Assembly (NCBI RefSeq): GCF_013033515.1
Contig: NZ_WQEG01000015.1
Location: forward strand, 1 to 45,177
From: Ruegeria sp. HKCCA6707
Lineage (GTDB): Bacteria > Pseudomonadota > Alphaproteobacteria > Rhodobacterales > Rhodobacteraceae
DNA: 45,177 nucleotides
Reading direction: 5' to 3'
Part shown: positions 8,098-17,543 of the stretch, piece by piece
Layout of the letters: each line of letters begins with the position of its first letter
Position numbering within the stretch: position 1 is the first letter of the stretch
The notes under the pieces: model-generated
Database searches by the model: none
What the model saw: the letters and a program-made list of their open reading frames with translations, nothing else
What the model was told of the DNA's origin: nothing
Program-made: the position numbers and the translations under genes

Positions 8098-9921
8098 ATG
8101 GACGAACAGAATAAGAATCTCATCCTCGCAACCGCGCTCAGCTTTCTGGTGATCCTCGTGTGGTTCGTTCTGTTCCCTCCACCGGAACCGGCAACGACGA
8201 CCGAGCAAACGGAAATCAGCGCCGTTGACGACACCGGGGTTCAAACACCCAGCGCAAGCGACACCGTGGCCGAGGCCACAGCCGCGCCGGAAGAAACCCT
8301 GCCGGAAGAGCAAGCCCCCCGCGTCGAAATTGACACGCCGCGTTTGAAAGGCAGCCTTTCGCTGTCCGGTGGACGCATCGATGAGCTGTTTCTGAAAGAC
8401 TACAAGGTCTCGATCGAAGAGGGCGCACCAATCGTTGAGCTGCTGTCTCCGGTCGGCTCTGACTCGGCCTATTACGCGCTTTACGGCTGGGCCCCGGGCG
8501 CGGGTCTGACAGGCACAGATGTACCGGGACCAAACACGCTCTGGACGCTGGAACAGGGCGAAACCCTAGGCGTCGACAGCCCGATAACGCTGGTCTGGGC
8601 GAACGGCAGTGGCCTGACCTTCCGCCGCACCATCTCGGTAGACGAAAACTATATGTTCTCGGTCACGCAATCGGTCGAAAACGCCACCGAAGCCGAGGTA
8701 GGCATGGCCCCCTACGGCATTCTGGCGCGCCACGGCATTGGCGAAGATGGCGATCTGCCCGGCCTCAAGAACTTCTTCATTCTGCATGAAGGCGTCATGG
8801 TCATGGCTGACGGGGTTCTGGATGAGATCGACTATGGTGATGTCCGCGATTTCGACATCGACCCCAATGAGCGCGCGCAGGCCGAAGTTTACCAGGTCAA
8901 AGAAGGCGGCTGGGTCGGCTTTACCGATCACTATTGGATGACAACCTTGATCCCGGCCGAAGGCGCCACGTTCAAGGCCGCAGCGAAATACGATTCCCGC
9001 CGCAAGATCTATCAAACCGAAACTGTGCTGCCGACGCTGACCGTTGCACCGGGCACCACCGAAGAGGTGACTACACGGTTGTTCGCCGGAGCCAAGGAAT
9101 GGGACGCTATCCGCGAATACCAGGCTGAAGGCGTGCAGAAATTCATCGACAGCATCGACTGGGGTTGGTTCTACTTCCTGACCAAGCCGATTTTCTGGCT
9201 GCTGCACAATATCAACCTGCTGATCGGCAATATGGGCTGGTCGATTATTGGCCTGACCTTGATCATCAAGGCGATCCTGTTCCCGTTGGCGTTCAAATCC
9301 TATGTCTCGATGGCGAAGATGAAAGAGCTTCAGCCTCAGATGGAGGCATTGAAGGAGTCCGCTGGCGACGACCGCCAGAAGATGCAGCAGGGCATGATGG
9401 AGCTGTATAAGAAGGAAAAGGTGAACCCCGCCGCCGGGTGTCTGCCAATCCTGCTGCAGATCCCGATCTTCTTCTCGCTCTATAAGGTGATCTTTGTCAC
9501 GATCGAACTGCGCCAGGCCCCGTGGTTTGGCCCGTTCCAAGACCTCAGCGCACCTGACCCAACGTCGATCTTCAACTTCTTCGGCCTGTTGCCCTGGGCC
9601 GCGCCCCAGCCCGAAAGCCTGATGGCGCTGGTCTTTATCGGGATCCTGCCGCTTTTGCTGGGGATTTCGATGTGGCTGCAGCAAAAGCTGAACCCGGCGC
9701 CAACCGATCCGACTCAGGCGATGATCTTTGCCTGGATGCCTTGGGTCTTCATGTTCATGCTGGGCGGGTTCGCCAGTGGTCTGGTGGTCTACTGGATCGC
9801 GAACAACACGATCACATTTACCCAGCAATATTTGATTATGCGCAGCCAGGGTTACAAACCGGATGTGTTCGGCAACATCAAATCCGGGTTCAAGCGAAGC
9901 CCGAAAACCGGGGATAAATGA
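8098..9921 (+). CDS. yidC: Membrane protein insertase YidC
   Basis: 607 residues from ATG 8098 (MDEQNKNLILATALSFLVI), preceded by AAGGTGG. An in-frame start at 8038 would add 20 residues that do not resemble YidC. Helix TM1 (about 7-25) is followed by a Pro/Thr/Glu-rich linker and a large periplasmic beta-domain (about 70-345). The conserved insertase core comes next, with FYFLTKPIFWLL, the cytoplasmic coiled loop around MKELQPQM, VNPAAGCLPILLQIPIFFSLYKV, and final helices ending in the YWIANN segment. This is the Gram-negative YidC type. It inserts proteins alone or with SecYEG; YidD from the same cluster assists. Confidence 0.97.
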   Translation: MDEQNKNLILATALSFLVILVWFVLFPPPEPATTTEQTEISAVDDTGVQTPSASDTVAEATAAPEETLPEEQAPRVEIDTPRLKGSLSLSGGRIDELFLKDYKVSIEEGAPIVELLSPVGSDSAYYALYGWAPGAGLTGTDVPGPNTLWTLEQGETLGVDSPITLVWANGSGLTFRRTISVDENYMFSVTQSVENATEAEVGMAPYGILARHGIGEDGDLPGLKNFFILHEGVMVMADGVLDEIDYGDVRDFDIDPNERAQAEVYQVKEGGWVGFTDHYWMTTLIPAEGATFKAAAKYDSRRKIYQTETVLPTLTVAPGTTEEVTTRLFAGAKEWDAIREYQAEGVQKFIDSIDWGWFYFLTKPIFWLLHNINLLIGNMGWSIIGLTLIIKAILFPLAFKSYVSMAKMKELQPQMEALKESAGDDRQKMQQGMMELYKKEKVNPAAGCLPILLQIPIFFSLYKVIFVTIELRQAPWFGPFQDLSAPDPTSIFNFFGLLPWAAPQPESLMALVFIGILPLLLGISMWLQQKLNPAPTDPTQAMIFAWMPWVFMFMLGGFASGLVVYWIANNTITFTQQYLIMRSQGYKPDVFGNIKSGFKRSPKTGDK

Positions 9922-9976
9922 GCAGCACCGCCACCACCTTTAGGCGGCGCGCCGACCATGAGCGTCTCAGAAAGAC

Positions 9977-9999
9977 CCCCGGGCAAACCATGCCCGGGG
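9977..9999 (+). terminator. GC-rich hairpin between yidC and engB
   Basis: A perfect 9-bp stem (CCCCGGGCA/TGCCCGGGG) with loop AACCA, followed by ATCGTGTTT. The T-run is poor, so it may be a weak terminator or an mRNA-stabilising hairpin. An uninterrupted 46-codon frame (9918-10058) runs across it, overlapping the yidC stop and the engB start by ATGA at each end; I do not call it a gene. Confidence 0.45.
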
Positions 10000-10054
10000 A
10001 TCGTGTTTGGGGCACCATGTGTCGTGTTCACGTTTGTGACGGAGTGCACATAGA

Positions 10055-10708
10055 ATGACCCCTCTCCCCTTTCCGCTGGCCGAAGATCCCGACGCTCTTG
10101 CGTTGGAGCATGGGCGCAAACTGTTCGCGGGACCGTCGGAATTTGTCAAAGGCGTGGTCGCGATGACCGGTTTGCCCGCTCCGGACAGGTTGGAGGTTTG
10201 CTTTGCAGGTCGCTCGAACGTGGGCAAATCCAGTCTGATCAATGCGCTGACGGGCACCAAAGGGCTGGCGCGCGCGTCGAACACGCCGGGCCGCACGCAA
10301 GAGATCAACTTTTTCACCCAAGGCCCCGAGCTTTATCTGGTGGACCTTCCCGGCTATGGCTATGCCAACGCGCCTGTGAAGGTGGTTGAGAAGTGGCAGC
10401 GGCTGCTAAAGCAGTATCTCAGTGGCCGTCAGACGCTACGCCGTGCCTTTGTTTTGATTGATGCGCGCCATGGGGTGAAACCTGTCGACGACGAGATCAT
10501 GAAGCTGTTGGACACCAGCGCCGTCACCTTTCAATGCGTGATGACCAAGGCCGACAAGGTTAAGGAAAAGGATCGTGCGAAGGTTCTGGATCAAGTGCGG
10601 GCCGCGCTGTCCAAACACCCTGCAGCGTATCCTGAAATCGTTTTGACCTCTTCAGAAAAAGGGGATGGCATCCCCACCCTGCGTTCGATCATCGCACATC
10701 TGGAATAG
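10055..10708 (+). CDS. engB: Ribosome biogenesis GTP-binding protein YsxC/EngB
   Basis: 217 residues with every G motif of the TRAFAC-class EngB family: G1 GRSNVGKSS (about 50-58), G2 in NTPGRTQEINFF, G3 DLPGYGYA, G4 TKADK and G5 TSSEKGDG. EngB is an essential GTPase for late assembly of the large ribosomal subunit. The first 20 or so residues are a variable extension. argB follows after 58 nt, so the two may be co-transcribed. Confidence 0.96.
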   Translation: MTPLPFPLAEDPDALALEHGRKLFAGPSEFVKGVVAMTGLPAPDRLEVCFAGRSNVGKSSLINALTGTKGLARASNTPGRTQEINFFTQGPELYLVDLPGYGYANAPVKVVEKWQRLLKQYLSGRQTLRRAFVLIDARHGVKPVDDEIMKLLDTSAVTFQCVMTKADKVKEKDRAKVLDQVRAALSKHPAAYPEIVLTSSEKGDGIPTLRSIIAHLE

Positions 10709-10766
10709 CTTGCCCCTTGGCAGCCCGGCCCAAAGGGCCTAACAGGGAGCGCCAAAGGGACACGCC

Positions 10767-11630
10767 ATGAAGACAAGAGACATGAACCGGGACTGGATCG
10801 CTACCGCCGCAACTCTGAACAGCGCATTACCGTATTTGCAGCGCTATGACGACGCCATCGTTGTCATCAAGCTGGGTGGACACGCAATGGGCAGCGATGA
10901 AGCGATGGAGAGCTTTGCCCGTGACGTGGTTCTGATGCGCCAGGTCGGCGTGAACCCGGTGGTCGTGCATGGCGGTGGGCCCATGATCAACGCGATGCTG
11001 GACCAGTTGAACATCCAGTCCGAGTTCGTGAACGGCAAACGCGTAACAGACAAGGCCACGGTTGAGGTGGTCGAGATGGTTCTATCCGGCCTCGTGAACA
11101 AGCGCATCGTGCAAGCGATCAACGATCAAGGTGGCATGGCGGTCGGCTTGTCGGGCAAGGACGCCAATCTGATGATCTGTGATCAGGCGGACCCGTCTTT
11201 GGGTTTTGTCGGCGCACCCTCTGAGATGAACCCGAAGGTCCTGCATGACCTGTTCTCGCATGACATGATCCCGGTGATCGCACCTCTGGGTGCAGGTCGC
11301 AATGGTGAGACGTTTAACGTCAATGGTGATACCGCGGCGGGGGCAATCGCCTCGGCGCTGAAAGCCGACCGCCTGCTGTTGCTGACAGATGTGTCCGGCG
11401 TCAAGAACGCGGGTGGAGAGGTTGTGACCGAGCTGAAAGCGGGTCAGATCCGCGAGATGACCATGGATGGCACCATTGCAGGGGGTATGATCCCCAAGAC
11501 CGAAACCGCGCTGGATGCGCTGCACAGCGGCGTGCGCGCGGTGGTCATACTGGATGGGCGCGCGCCCAATGCCGTGCTGCTGGAACTGTTTACCGAGCAC
11601 GGTGCGGGCTCACTGATCCGGCCCGATTGA
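10767..11630 (+). CDS. argB: Acetylglutamate kinase
   Basis: 287 residues of the amino-acid kinase family. [11 protein letters not shown] provides the phosphate-binding lysine/glycine motif. [13 protein letters not shown] binds N-acetylglutamate. GLSGKDANL and the [16 protein letters not shown] segment complete the fold, and LLLTDVSGV is the ADP-site strand. It catalyses the second step of arginine synthesis. The start at 10767 is preceded by AAAGGGAC; a second ATG at 10782 is possible. The arginine-sensitive N-terminal helix seen in hexameric enzymes may correspond to residues 1-25. Confidence 0.97.
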   Translation: MKTRDMNRDWIATAATLNSALPYLQRYDDAIVVIKLGGHAMGSDEAMESFARDVVLMRQVGVNPVVVHGGGPMINAMLDQLNIQSEFVNGKRVTDKATVEVVEMVLSGLVNKRIVQAINDQGGMAVGLSGKDANLMICDQADPSLGFVGAPSEMNPKVLHDLFSHDMIPVIAPLGAGRNGETFNVNGDTAAGAIASALKADRLLLLTDVSGVKNAGGEVVTELKAGQIREMTMDGTIAGGMIPKTETALDALHSGVRAVVILDGRAPNAVLLELFTEHGAGSLIRPD

Positions 11631-11648
11631 GCGGACAGCGGAGGAGAC

Positions 11649-12317
11649 ATGACCGAGCGCCCCTCTGCCATAACCTATGAGATTGTCGAAGAAACCGCGC
11701 ATCGGGCAGGCCTGATCGTTATGGGTGCGCTGCACCCGCGTGTGACAGTCGCCAAGCAGCTGGACAGCGGGACCTTGATCCTTTTGGGTGCAGGGCCGGG
11801 CTTCTGGCCGGTTCTGAAGGCTGCACCGGAATGGCGAGGCCGTGACCCGGTGGATCAGTGGTCGCTGCGTGTGATTGGTCAGATGGCGCAGCAATTAGGT
11901 GCTCAGGCGCATTTTCCCTTTGGTGGTCCCCCCTATGCGCCCTTCATAGATTGGGCTTTGAAATCCGGGCGGACATTCAGCAGCCCGGTCGGGGCTTTGG
12001 TGCACGACACGGTTGGCATGATGATCTCATTCCGCGGAGCGCTGCAATTTGCGGACGAGATTGCGATCCCGCCGGCCTCGGCAGGTTCACCCTGTATCGC
12101 ATGCCCTGCGCCATGTACCCAAGCATGCCCGGTCGGTGCGTTAAATGACCAAAGCTTCTATGATGTCGAGGCCTGCCATGGGCATTTATCCACCCCTGAG
12201 GGCCAGACCTGCATGACCGGCGGATGCCTCGCCCGCCTTTCCTGCCCGCTCAGCGCGGGCGCAGAGCGCGATCCAGAACAGTCCGCGCACCACATGCGGG
12301 CGTTTCACCCCTCATGA
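11649..12317 (+). CDS. 4Fe-4S ferredoxin-like protein (QueG-like C-terminal region)
   Basis: 222 residues. The N-terminal 140 residues carry no motif I recognise. Near 150, CIACPAPCTQACPVGAL is a classical CxxCxxxCxxxCP cluster-binding motif. A second cysteine group follows in CHGHLSTPEGQTCMTGGCLARLSCPL. The layout recalls the ferredoxin half of epoxyqueuosine reductase, but the cobalamin domain is not evident and the protein is too short for QueG. The role is probably electron transfer, with unknown partner. It starts 18 nt after argB and overlaps the next gene by ATGA, placing it in the argB operon. Confidence 0.75.
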   Translation: MTERPSAITYEIVEETAHRAGLIVMGALHPRVTVAKQLDSGTLILLGAGPGFWPVLKAAPEWRGRDPVDQWSLRVIGQMAQQLGAQAHFPFGGPPYAPFIDWALKSGRTFSSPVGALVHDTVGMMISFRGALQFADEIAIPPASAGSPCIACPAPCTQACPVGALNDQSFYDVEACHGHLSTPEGQTCMTGGCLARLSCPLSAGAERDPEQSAHHMRAFHPS

Positions 12318-12811
12318 GCCGCGTCCTGATTCTGACACGGCATGCGAAGTCCAGTTGGGACGACCCATCACTGAACGACCATGACCGCCCCTTGAACAAA
12401 CGCGGGCGAAAATCGGCCCCAGCCATCGGCGCATGGCTGCGCGCGCATGGCTGGCTGCCCGATGAGGTGCTGAGCTCCTCTGCAACCCGTACCCGCGAAA
12501 CATGGGATCGGATGGGCTTGCAGGCAGACACCAAGCGGTTCATCCGCGCGCTTTACCTGGCTGAACCCGAGGAAATGCTCGCCGAACTGGCGACCGCCAG
12601 CGGAGGCACCGTGCTGATGCTGGGCCATAACCCCGGCATTTCAGAATTCGCCAGCCGTATCGTGGCCCAAGCGCCGAGACATCCGAGATTCCACGATTAT
12701 CCAACCGGTGCCACTAAAGTGATCCGCTTTGCTCTAACCGACTGGACGCAGATCAGTTGGCACAGCGGTACCGTGCTGGATTTCGCCGTCCCACGCGAAT
12801 TGCTGGAATGA
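12314..12811 (+). CDS. SixA-like histidine phosphatase
   Basis: 165 residues from ATG 12314, which overlaps the previous stop (ATGA). An earlier in-frame start adds residues foreign to the family. The N-terminus LILTRHAKSSW holds the RH catalytic motif of the histidine phosphatase superfamily. DHDRPLNKRG, SSATRTRETW and GHNPGISEFA supply the remaining active-site residues, including the second histidine. Length and motifs match SixA-type phosphohistidine phosphatases; the substrate here is not known. It is the last gene before the shared terminator. Confidence 0.88.
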   Translation: MSRVLILTRHAKSSWDDPSLNDHDRPLNKRGRKSAPAIGAWLRAHGWLPDEVLSSSATRTRETWDRMGLQADTKRFIRALYLAEPEEMLAELATASGGTVLMLGHNPGISEFASRIVAQAPRHPRFHDYPTGATKVIRFALTDWTQISWHSGTVLDFAVPRELLE

Positions 12812-12812
12812 A

Positions 12813-12839
12813 AAAAGGCGGGGCCAAACCCCGCCTTTT
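12813..12839. terminator. Bidirectional intrinsic terminator
   Basis: An 11-bp stem (AAAAGGCGGGG/CCCCGCCTTTT) with loop CCAAA sits between convergent genes. A T-run follows on the plus strand and an A-run precedes it (T-run on the minus strand). It can therefore end both the argB-side transcript and the transporter transcript. Confidence 0.88.
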
Positions 12840-12857
12840 CTCTGAGATCGTCCTGTA

Positions 12858-13649
12858 TCAGTGGCCCAGGATCTGGCTGAGGAACAGCTTGGTGCGTTCG
12901 CTCTGTGGATTGTTGAAGAACTCTTCAGGTTCGTTCTGTTCCACGATCTGACCGGCATCCATAAAGATCACGCGGTTGGCAACCTGGCGCGCAAAGCCCA
13001 TCTCGTGGGTAACACACAGCATGGTCATGCCTTCCTCGGCCAGTTCGATCATGGTGTCGAGCACCTCTTTGATCATCTCGGGGTCAAGCGCCGAGGTCGG
13101 TTCATCGAACAACATGATCCGCGGCATCATGCAAAGCGAGCGGGCAATCGCCACACGCTGTTGCTGACCACCCGAAAGCTGGCCGGGATACTTCAACGCC
13201 TGATCCGGGATTTTCACCTTTTCCAGGAAATGCATCGCGCGCTCTTCGGCCTCTTTCTTAGGCGTCTTGCGCACCCAGATCGGAGCCAGCGTGCAGTTTT
13301 CCAGAATGGTCAGGTGCGGGAACAGGTTGAAGTGCTGGAACACCATGCCAACTTCCGACCGTATCTTGTCGATGTTTTTCAGGTCATTCGACAGCTCGGT
13401 TCCGTCCACCACGATGGTGCCCTGCTGGTGCTCTTCCAGCGCGTTCAGGCAACGGATCAGGGTCGATTTACCCGACCCCGACGGCCCGGCAATCACGATC
13501 CGCTCGCCACGATTGACGGTCAGGTTGATGTCACGCAGCACGTGGAACGATCCGTACCACTTGTTCATGCCGTTGATTTCGATGGCGACCTCGTCGCTCA
13601 CCTGCATCTTGGAGCGGTCGATTTCGCGTTCTATTGCAAGTTCAGACAT
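12858..13649 (-). CDS. bztD: Amino-acid ABC transporter ATP-binding protein (BztD/AapP type)
   Basis: 263 residues. Walker A is GPSGSGKST (55-63), Q-loop VFQHFNLFP, signature LSGGQQQR (157-164), Walker B IMLFDEP (177-183) and H-loop CVTHEMGF (His214). The sequence has the pattern of polar amino-acid importers (GlnQ/AapP/BztD). It powers uptake by the two permeases encoded just upstream on the same strand; the gap to the permease gene is 12 nt. The general L-amino-acid or Glu/Gln/Asp/Asn specificity is inferred from the four-gene layout. Confidence 0.94.
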   Translation of the reverse strand: MSELAIEREIDRSKMQVSDEVAIEINGMNKWYGSFHVLRDINLTVNRGERIVIAGPSGSGKSTLIRCLNALEEHQQGTIVVDGTELSNDLKNIDKIRSEVGMVFQHFNLFPHLTILENCTLAPIWVRKTPKKEAEERAMHFLEKVKIPDQALKYPGQLSGGQQQRVAIARSLCMMPRIMLFDEPTSALDPEMIKEVLDTMIELAEEGMTMLCVTHEMGFARQVANRVIFMDAGQIVEQNEPEEFFNNPQSERTKLFLSQILGH

Positions 13650-13661
13650 GTGTTGAACTCC

Positions 13662-14960
13662 TTAACGATGATCGGTGGCAAGGCGACGCTCGAGCCACTG
13701 TGAATATTGAGAGATGCCGTAGCAGACGACGAAGAACAGAAGCGCGGCGAAGCCAAAAAGCTCCCAATAGATGCCCTGCCACTCGGTTGACGCCAGGATG
13801 GGTCCACGGATCATGCCCACCAGATCAAACATCGAAATGACCGAAACCAGTGTGGTATCCTTGAACAGGCCAACGGCCACGTTCACGATACCCGGGATTG
13901 AGATCTTCAACGCTTGCGGCAGGATGATCAGACGCATTGCCTGCGGGTAATCAAGCCCAAGACTGTCTGCGGCCTCATACTGACCCCGCGGAAGCGCAGC
14001 CAGACCGCCTCGGATCACCTCAGCGATATAGGCGGCCGAGAACATGGTGATCATGATCACAACGCGCAGGAACAGGTCGACCGTGCTGTCGGGCGGGAAG
14101 AAGTAGGACAGCATCACCGAAGCCACGAACAACAGCGTGATCAAAGGCACGCCCCGGATGAATTCGATGAAGATCACACAGACCCACTTGATCAACGGCA
14201 TGTCGGACTGACGGCCCAACGCCAGGGCGATGCCCAGCGGAACCGACAACGAAACACAGGTGACACCCAGCATCATGTTCAACATGAAGCCACCCAGATC
14301 ACGGCTGGGCACCGGGGAAAGCACGGCGTTCTCGGACGCGCCTTCGGGGATCAATGCCCCACCAAGGTTCCAGACGACCAAGGCCGCGATGATGGCGCCA
14401 AAGAACCCCGCTGCAAAGCTGTTCTTGCCCAGCTTCTGAAAGACAAAACCAGCAGCGACGCAGCCGATCAGCGCGACCAGCGGAACAAGAATTGTCCCAC
14501 CCCAGATCAGCCAGAAGGCCACAAAGGGATACAGCGCTGTGATGATCAGCAGTTTCCGTGGCAGGTCGAAGAACAGTACCGGTGCAATGGCAACCAGCAT
14601 CAGCACAAAGGCCAAGTTTGGGCGCCAATAGGCGTCAGTTGGATATTTGAAGCCATAGATCAGCTGCGGCCAACGCTCGGTCAGAACCGCAAAACAGGCC
14701 CCTGTCTTGCCCGCTAGAATTTCGCGGCATTCCGCCAACGAGTTGGCATTCCAGACCCCATTCAGAATCCACGGCAATGTGTTCTTCAGAACAAGGTAGA
14801 TCAGGATCAGCGAGATCACCGTCAGGATCGTGTTGCCCACGCCCGAGAACAAGTTCTCGCGCATCCACTTGACCACACCGACCTCATTTGCCGGGGGCGG
14901 TGACGGAGGGATAGTGCCTTCGGCCACAAAGGCGATCGGATTTGTTGTTTGATCGGCCAT
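13662..14960 (-). CDS. bztC: Amino-acid ABC transporter permease (BztC/AapM type)
   Basis: 432 residues, much longer than simple HisM/GlnP permeases, as is typical of BztC/AapM. An N-terminal membrane segment (about 38-62) and a central hydrophobic block come before the permease domain. That domain carries the ABC-binding EAA-like loop EVIRGGLAALPRGQYEAADSLGLDYPQAMRLIILPQAL. It pairs with the neighbouring longer permease to form a heterodimeric inner-membrane channel. It ends 12 nt before the ATPase gene and starts 3 nt after the other permease. Confidence 0.93.
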   Translation of the reverse strand: MADQTTNPIAFVAEGTIPPSPPPANEVGVVKWMRENLFSGVGNTILTVISLILIYLVLKNTLPWILNGVWNANSLAECREILAGKTGACFAVLTERWPQLIYGFKYPTDAYWRPNLAFVLMLVAIAPVLFFDLPRKLLIITALYPFVAFWLIWGGTILVPLVALIGCVAAGFVFQKLGKNSFAAGFFGAIIAALVVWNLGGALIPEGASENAVLSPVPSRDLGGFMLNMMLGVTCVSLSVPLGIALALGRQSDMPLIKWVCVIFIEFIRGVPLITLLFVASVMLSYFFPPDSTVDLFLRVVIMITMFSAAYIAEVIRGGLAALPRGQYEAADSLGLDYPQAMRLIILPQALKISIPGIVNVAVGLFKDTTLVSVISMFDLVGMIRGPILASTEWQGIYWELFGFAALLFFVVCYGISQYSQWLERRLATDHR

Positions 14961-14963
14961 GGC

Positions 14964-16196
14964 TCAGCGCTCCTTCAACTTGACGGATGCGTTGTAGATA
15001 TTCATCACCATCGAGATCAGCAGCGAGGCTGTCAGATAGAACAGCATCAGCAGCAGAACACATTCGATCGCACGACCGGTTTGGTTCAGCGTAATACCAC
15101 CCAATGTCGCGGTGATGTCGGCATAGCCCACCGCAATCGCCAGCGACGAGTTCTTGGTGATGTTAAGATATTGCGAGATCAGCGGCGGGATGATGACCCT
15201 TAGCGCTTGCGGCAGGATTACAAGGTTCATGATCCGACCCTGACGCAGGCCCAACGCGGCCGCAGCCTCGGTCTGACCTTTCGAGATCGCCTGGATACCA
15301 GCTCGCACGTTTTCCGCAATGAACGCGCCTGTATAGATCGACAAAGCGAACCAAAGCGCGATCAGGGGTGCACCGATTTGAAGACCACCACGCAGATTGA
15401 AGCGGTTGGCCAGTGGATCAGGCAGGTCCCATGACAGTCCTAACAAGAATAGAACAACGATTAGCGGTACGAGCCAAATCGCAGCGTTCAACAGCAGCGT
15501 ATTGGGTCTGATCCCCGTTTTCTCTTGCTTTAATTGGGCGTTTTTATTCACAACCCGCGTCGAGAAATAGGACGCGACCAAGACGGCAATCACAAGCAAC
15601 CAGTTCGCAATGCCGCCAAATCCACCGGTAAAGTAAGGAAACGGTACGTATATTCCTCGGTTGGTAAAGGCAAACAGTCCGAGTGTCATTCCACGCTCGG
15701 CATCCTCACCCAAATAGGCCCTTGGTGCAGGCATCGAAGCGGTAATGATAAAGAAGATGATGAGGATCCAGATCAGGACGGGAATGTTCCGAAAGATCTC
15801 AACATAAAACGCCATCAGTTTTGAGATGAGCCAGTTGTTGGACAAGCGCAGAACACCAGCGATCACCCCAAACAAGGTTGCCGTGATACAGGCCAGAAAG
15901 GCCACCAACAACGTGTTCAGAATGCCGACAACAGCCGCGCGCCCGTGCGAAGCTTGGCTGTCATATTCAATCAGGCGCTGGTTGATGTCGTAACCAGACG
16001 GGTCGCCAAGAAATGAATAGGAAATGTTCAGGCCAGCGGCCCGGAGGTTCTGGATCAGGTTGTTGCCAAGATACCAGATGCTCAGCGCGATAACGATCGC
16101 CGCAATCACCTGAAATGTCAGAGAGCGATAGCGGGTGTCGTTTATGAGCATAGACAACCGAAAGTCAGCTTTCGGTGGGTCAGTCATAGTTGACAT
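14964..16196 (-). CDS. bztB: Amino-acid ABC transporter permease (BztB/AapQ type)
   Basis: 410 residues. Hydrophobic helices alternate with a large inserted periplasmic loop, as in BztB/AapQ. The coupling loop reads ENVRAGIQAISKGQTEAAAALGLRQGRIMNLVILPQALR. It is co-transcribed with bztC (3-nt gap). It is separated from the binding-protein gene by 125 nt containing a strong stem-loop, which may allow the binding protein to be made in excess of the membrane subunits. Confidence 0.93.
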   Translation of the reverse strand: MSTMTDPPKADFRLSMLINDTRYRSLTFQVIAAIVIALSIWYLGNNLIQNLRAAGLNISYSFLGDPSGYDINQRLIEYDSQASHGRAAVVGILNTLLVAFLACITATLFGVIAGVLRLSNNWLISKLMAFYVEIFRNIPVLIWILIIFFIITASMPAPRAYLGEDAERGMTLGLFAFTNRGIYVPFPYFTGGFGGIANWLLVIAVLVASYFSTRVVNKNAQLKQEKTGIRPNTLLLNAAIWLVPLIVVLFLLGLSWDLPDPLANRFNLRGGLQIGAPLIALWFALSIYTGAFIAENVRAGIQAISKGQTEAAAALGLRQGRIMNLVILPQALRVIIPPLISQYLNITKNSSLAIAVGYADITATLGGITLNQTGRAIECVLLLMLFYLTASLLISMVMNIYNASVKLKER

Positions 16197-16281
16197 GATT
16201 TGGAGTCCCCGTGCTTATCGGGTGCGTTTCAACCGGCGAGGTTTTCCTCGCTCTCGAGCGACCCGTAGCATTTGTTATGAA

Positions 16282-16309
16282 AGAGGGCGCAGGTTACCCT
16301 GCGCCCTCT
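16282..16309 (-). terminator. Stem-loop between binding-protein and permease genes
   Basis: A perfect 12-bp stem (AGAGGGCGCAGG paired with CCTGCGCCCTCT), 4-nt loop, only TTT following on the minus strand. It is probably a partial terminator or 3' stabiliser that sets the ratio of bztA to bztBCD expression. Confidence 0.65.
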
Positions 16310-16321
16310 CCTGTCGAAATT

Positions 16322-17338
16322 TTAGCGGAACGGCGGCGAGTAGAGCAGACCACCTTCGGTCCACTGGGCGTTCAGCCCGCGTGCCAGACCGATCGGAGTT
16401 TCTTCACCGATGTTCTTGGCGAACACTTCGCCATAGTTACCGTCCACTTTGATCGCGCGGGCGGCCCAGTCAGCGTCCAGACCCAGCATCTCGCCCAGAG
16501 TACCTTCGGTACCCAGCAGGCGGTTGACTTCCGGGTTGTCCGTACCAGCGGCCATCTCGTCGATATTAGCCGAGGTGACACCCAGCTCTTCCGCCGAGAT
16601 CAGCGCGTTCAGAGTCCAGCGGACAACATCGCCCCACTCGTGATCGCCGTGGCGGACCAGCGGGCCCAGCGGCTCTTTCGAGATGATTTCGGGCAGCAGA
16701 ACGTGATCACCAGGGTTCTCGAACGAGGCGCGAGTCGCGGCCAGGCCCGAAGCGTCAGTGGTGTATACGTCACAAGCGCCAGCCAGGTACTGCTGCTGTG
16801 CTTCTGCGTTGGTTTCGATCGGAACCGGCTCGTAGCTGATGTTGTTGGCACGGAAGAAATCGGCCAGGTTCAGCTCGGTGGTGGTACCGGTTTGGATACA
16901 AACGGTTGCGCCGTCCAGTTCCTTGGCCGAGCTTACGCCCAGCTCTTTGGGAACCATAAAGCCCTGGCCGTCGTAGTAGTTCACGCCAACGAATTCGAAC
17001 TTGAGGTCTACGTCGCGGCTGAATGTCCATGTGGTGTTACGCGCCAGCATGTCGATCTCGCCCGAGGCCAGTGCGGTAAAGCGAGTTTTACCGGTGGTCG
17101 GAACAAATTCAACTGCACTTGCGTCACCCAAAACGGCTGCTGCAACCGCGCGGCACAGCGATACGTCAAAGCCCTGCCATTCGCCATTCGCGTCGGGCGA
17201 AGCAAAGCCGACCAGACCAGTGGTCACACCGCAGTTCAGCTTGCCGCGTGCTTTGACGTCGTCAACAGTTCCCGCCGCAGCTGCACCAGCAGCCAGACCG
17301 GCAATTGTCGCCGCGCCCAAGATTACGGATTTTTTCAT
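16322..17338 (-). CDS. bztA: Amino-acid ABC transporter periplasmic binding protein (BztA/AapJ type)
   Basis: 338 residues from ATG 17338. A Sec signal peptide (MKKSVILGAATIAGLAAGAAAAG) is followed by the solute-binding family 3 fold. GKLNCGVTTGLVGFASPDANGEWQGFDV, an early TGKTRFTALASGEIDMLARN segment and AVCIQTGTT-like hinge motifs are typical of BztA/AapJ. An upstream in-frame extension to 17452 lacks family similarity and would bury the signal peptide. It delivers amino acids to the permease pair. The 205 nt between it and the next upstream gene should hold the operon promoter, but I see only an isolated TTGACG near 17463-17468 without a convincing -10. Confidence 0.95.
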   Translation of the reverse strand: MKKSVILGAATIAGLAAGAAAAGTVDDVKARGKLNCGVTTGLVGFASPDANGEWQGFDVSLCRAVAAAVLGDASAVEFVPTTGKTRFTALASGEIDMLARNTTWTFSRDVDLKFEFVGVNYYDGQGFMVPKELGVSSAKELDGATVCIQTGTTTELNLADFFRANNISYEPVPIETNAEAQQQYLAGACDVYTTDASGLAATRASFENPGDHVLLPEIISKEPLGPLVRHGDHEWGDVVRWTLNALISAEELGVTSANIDEMAAGTDNPEVNRLLGTEGTLGEMLGLDADWAARAIKVDGNYGEVFAKNIGEETPIGLARGLNAQWTEGGLLYSPPFR

Positions 17339-17543
17339 TTTTACCTCTTCCTGATTTGCCATCCCCTGCAGGGACGTTTCTGTCCGGCACTCCCCTGCCG
17401 GAAAGGTTACCCAACGGGTGTCTCCCCTTAAGTGGCCTGAGTTTGGGCGCATTCATCAACAAACGTCAAGTGCCGGAACAGTGAAATCGATGGATCAAAG
17501 CCCAACCGGGCGACTCTGGCAGTGAAAAATTAAGCGCAAAGGA

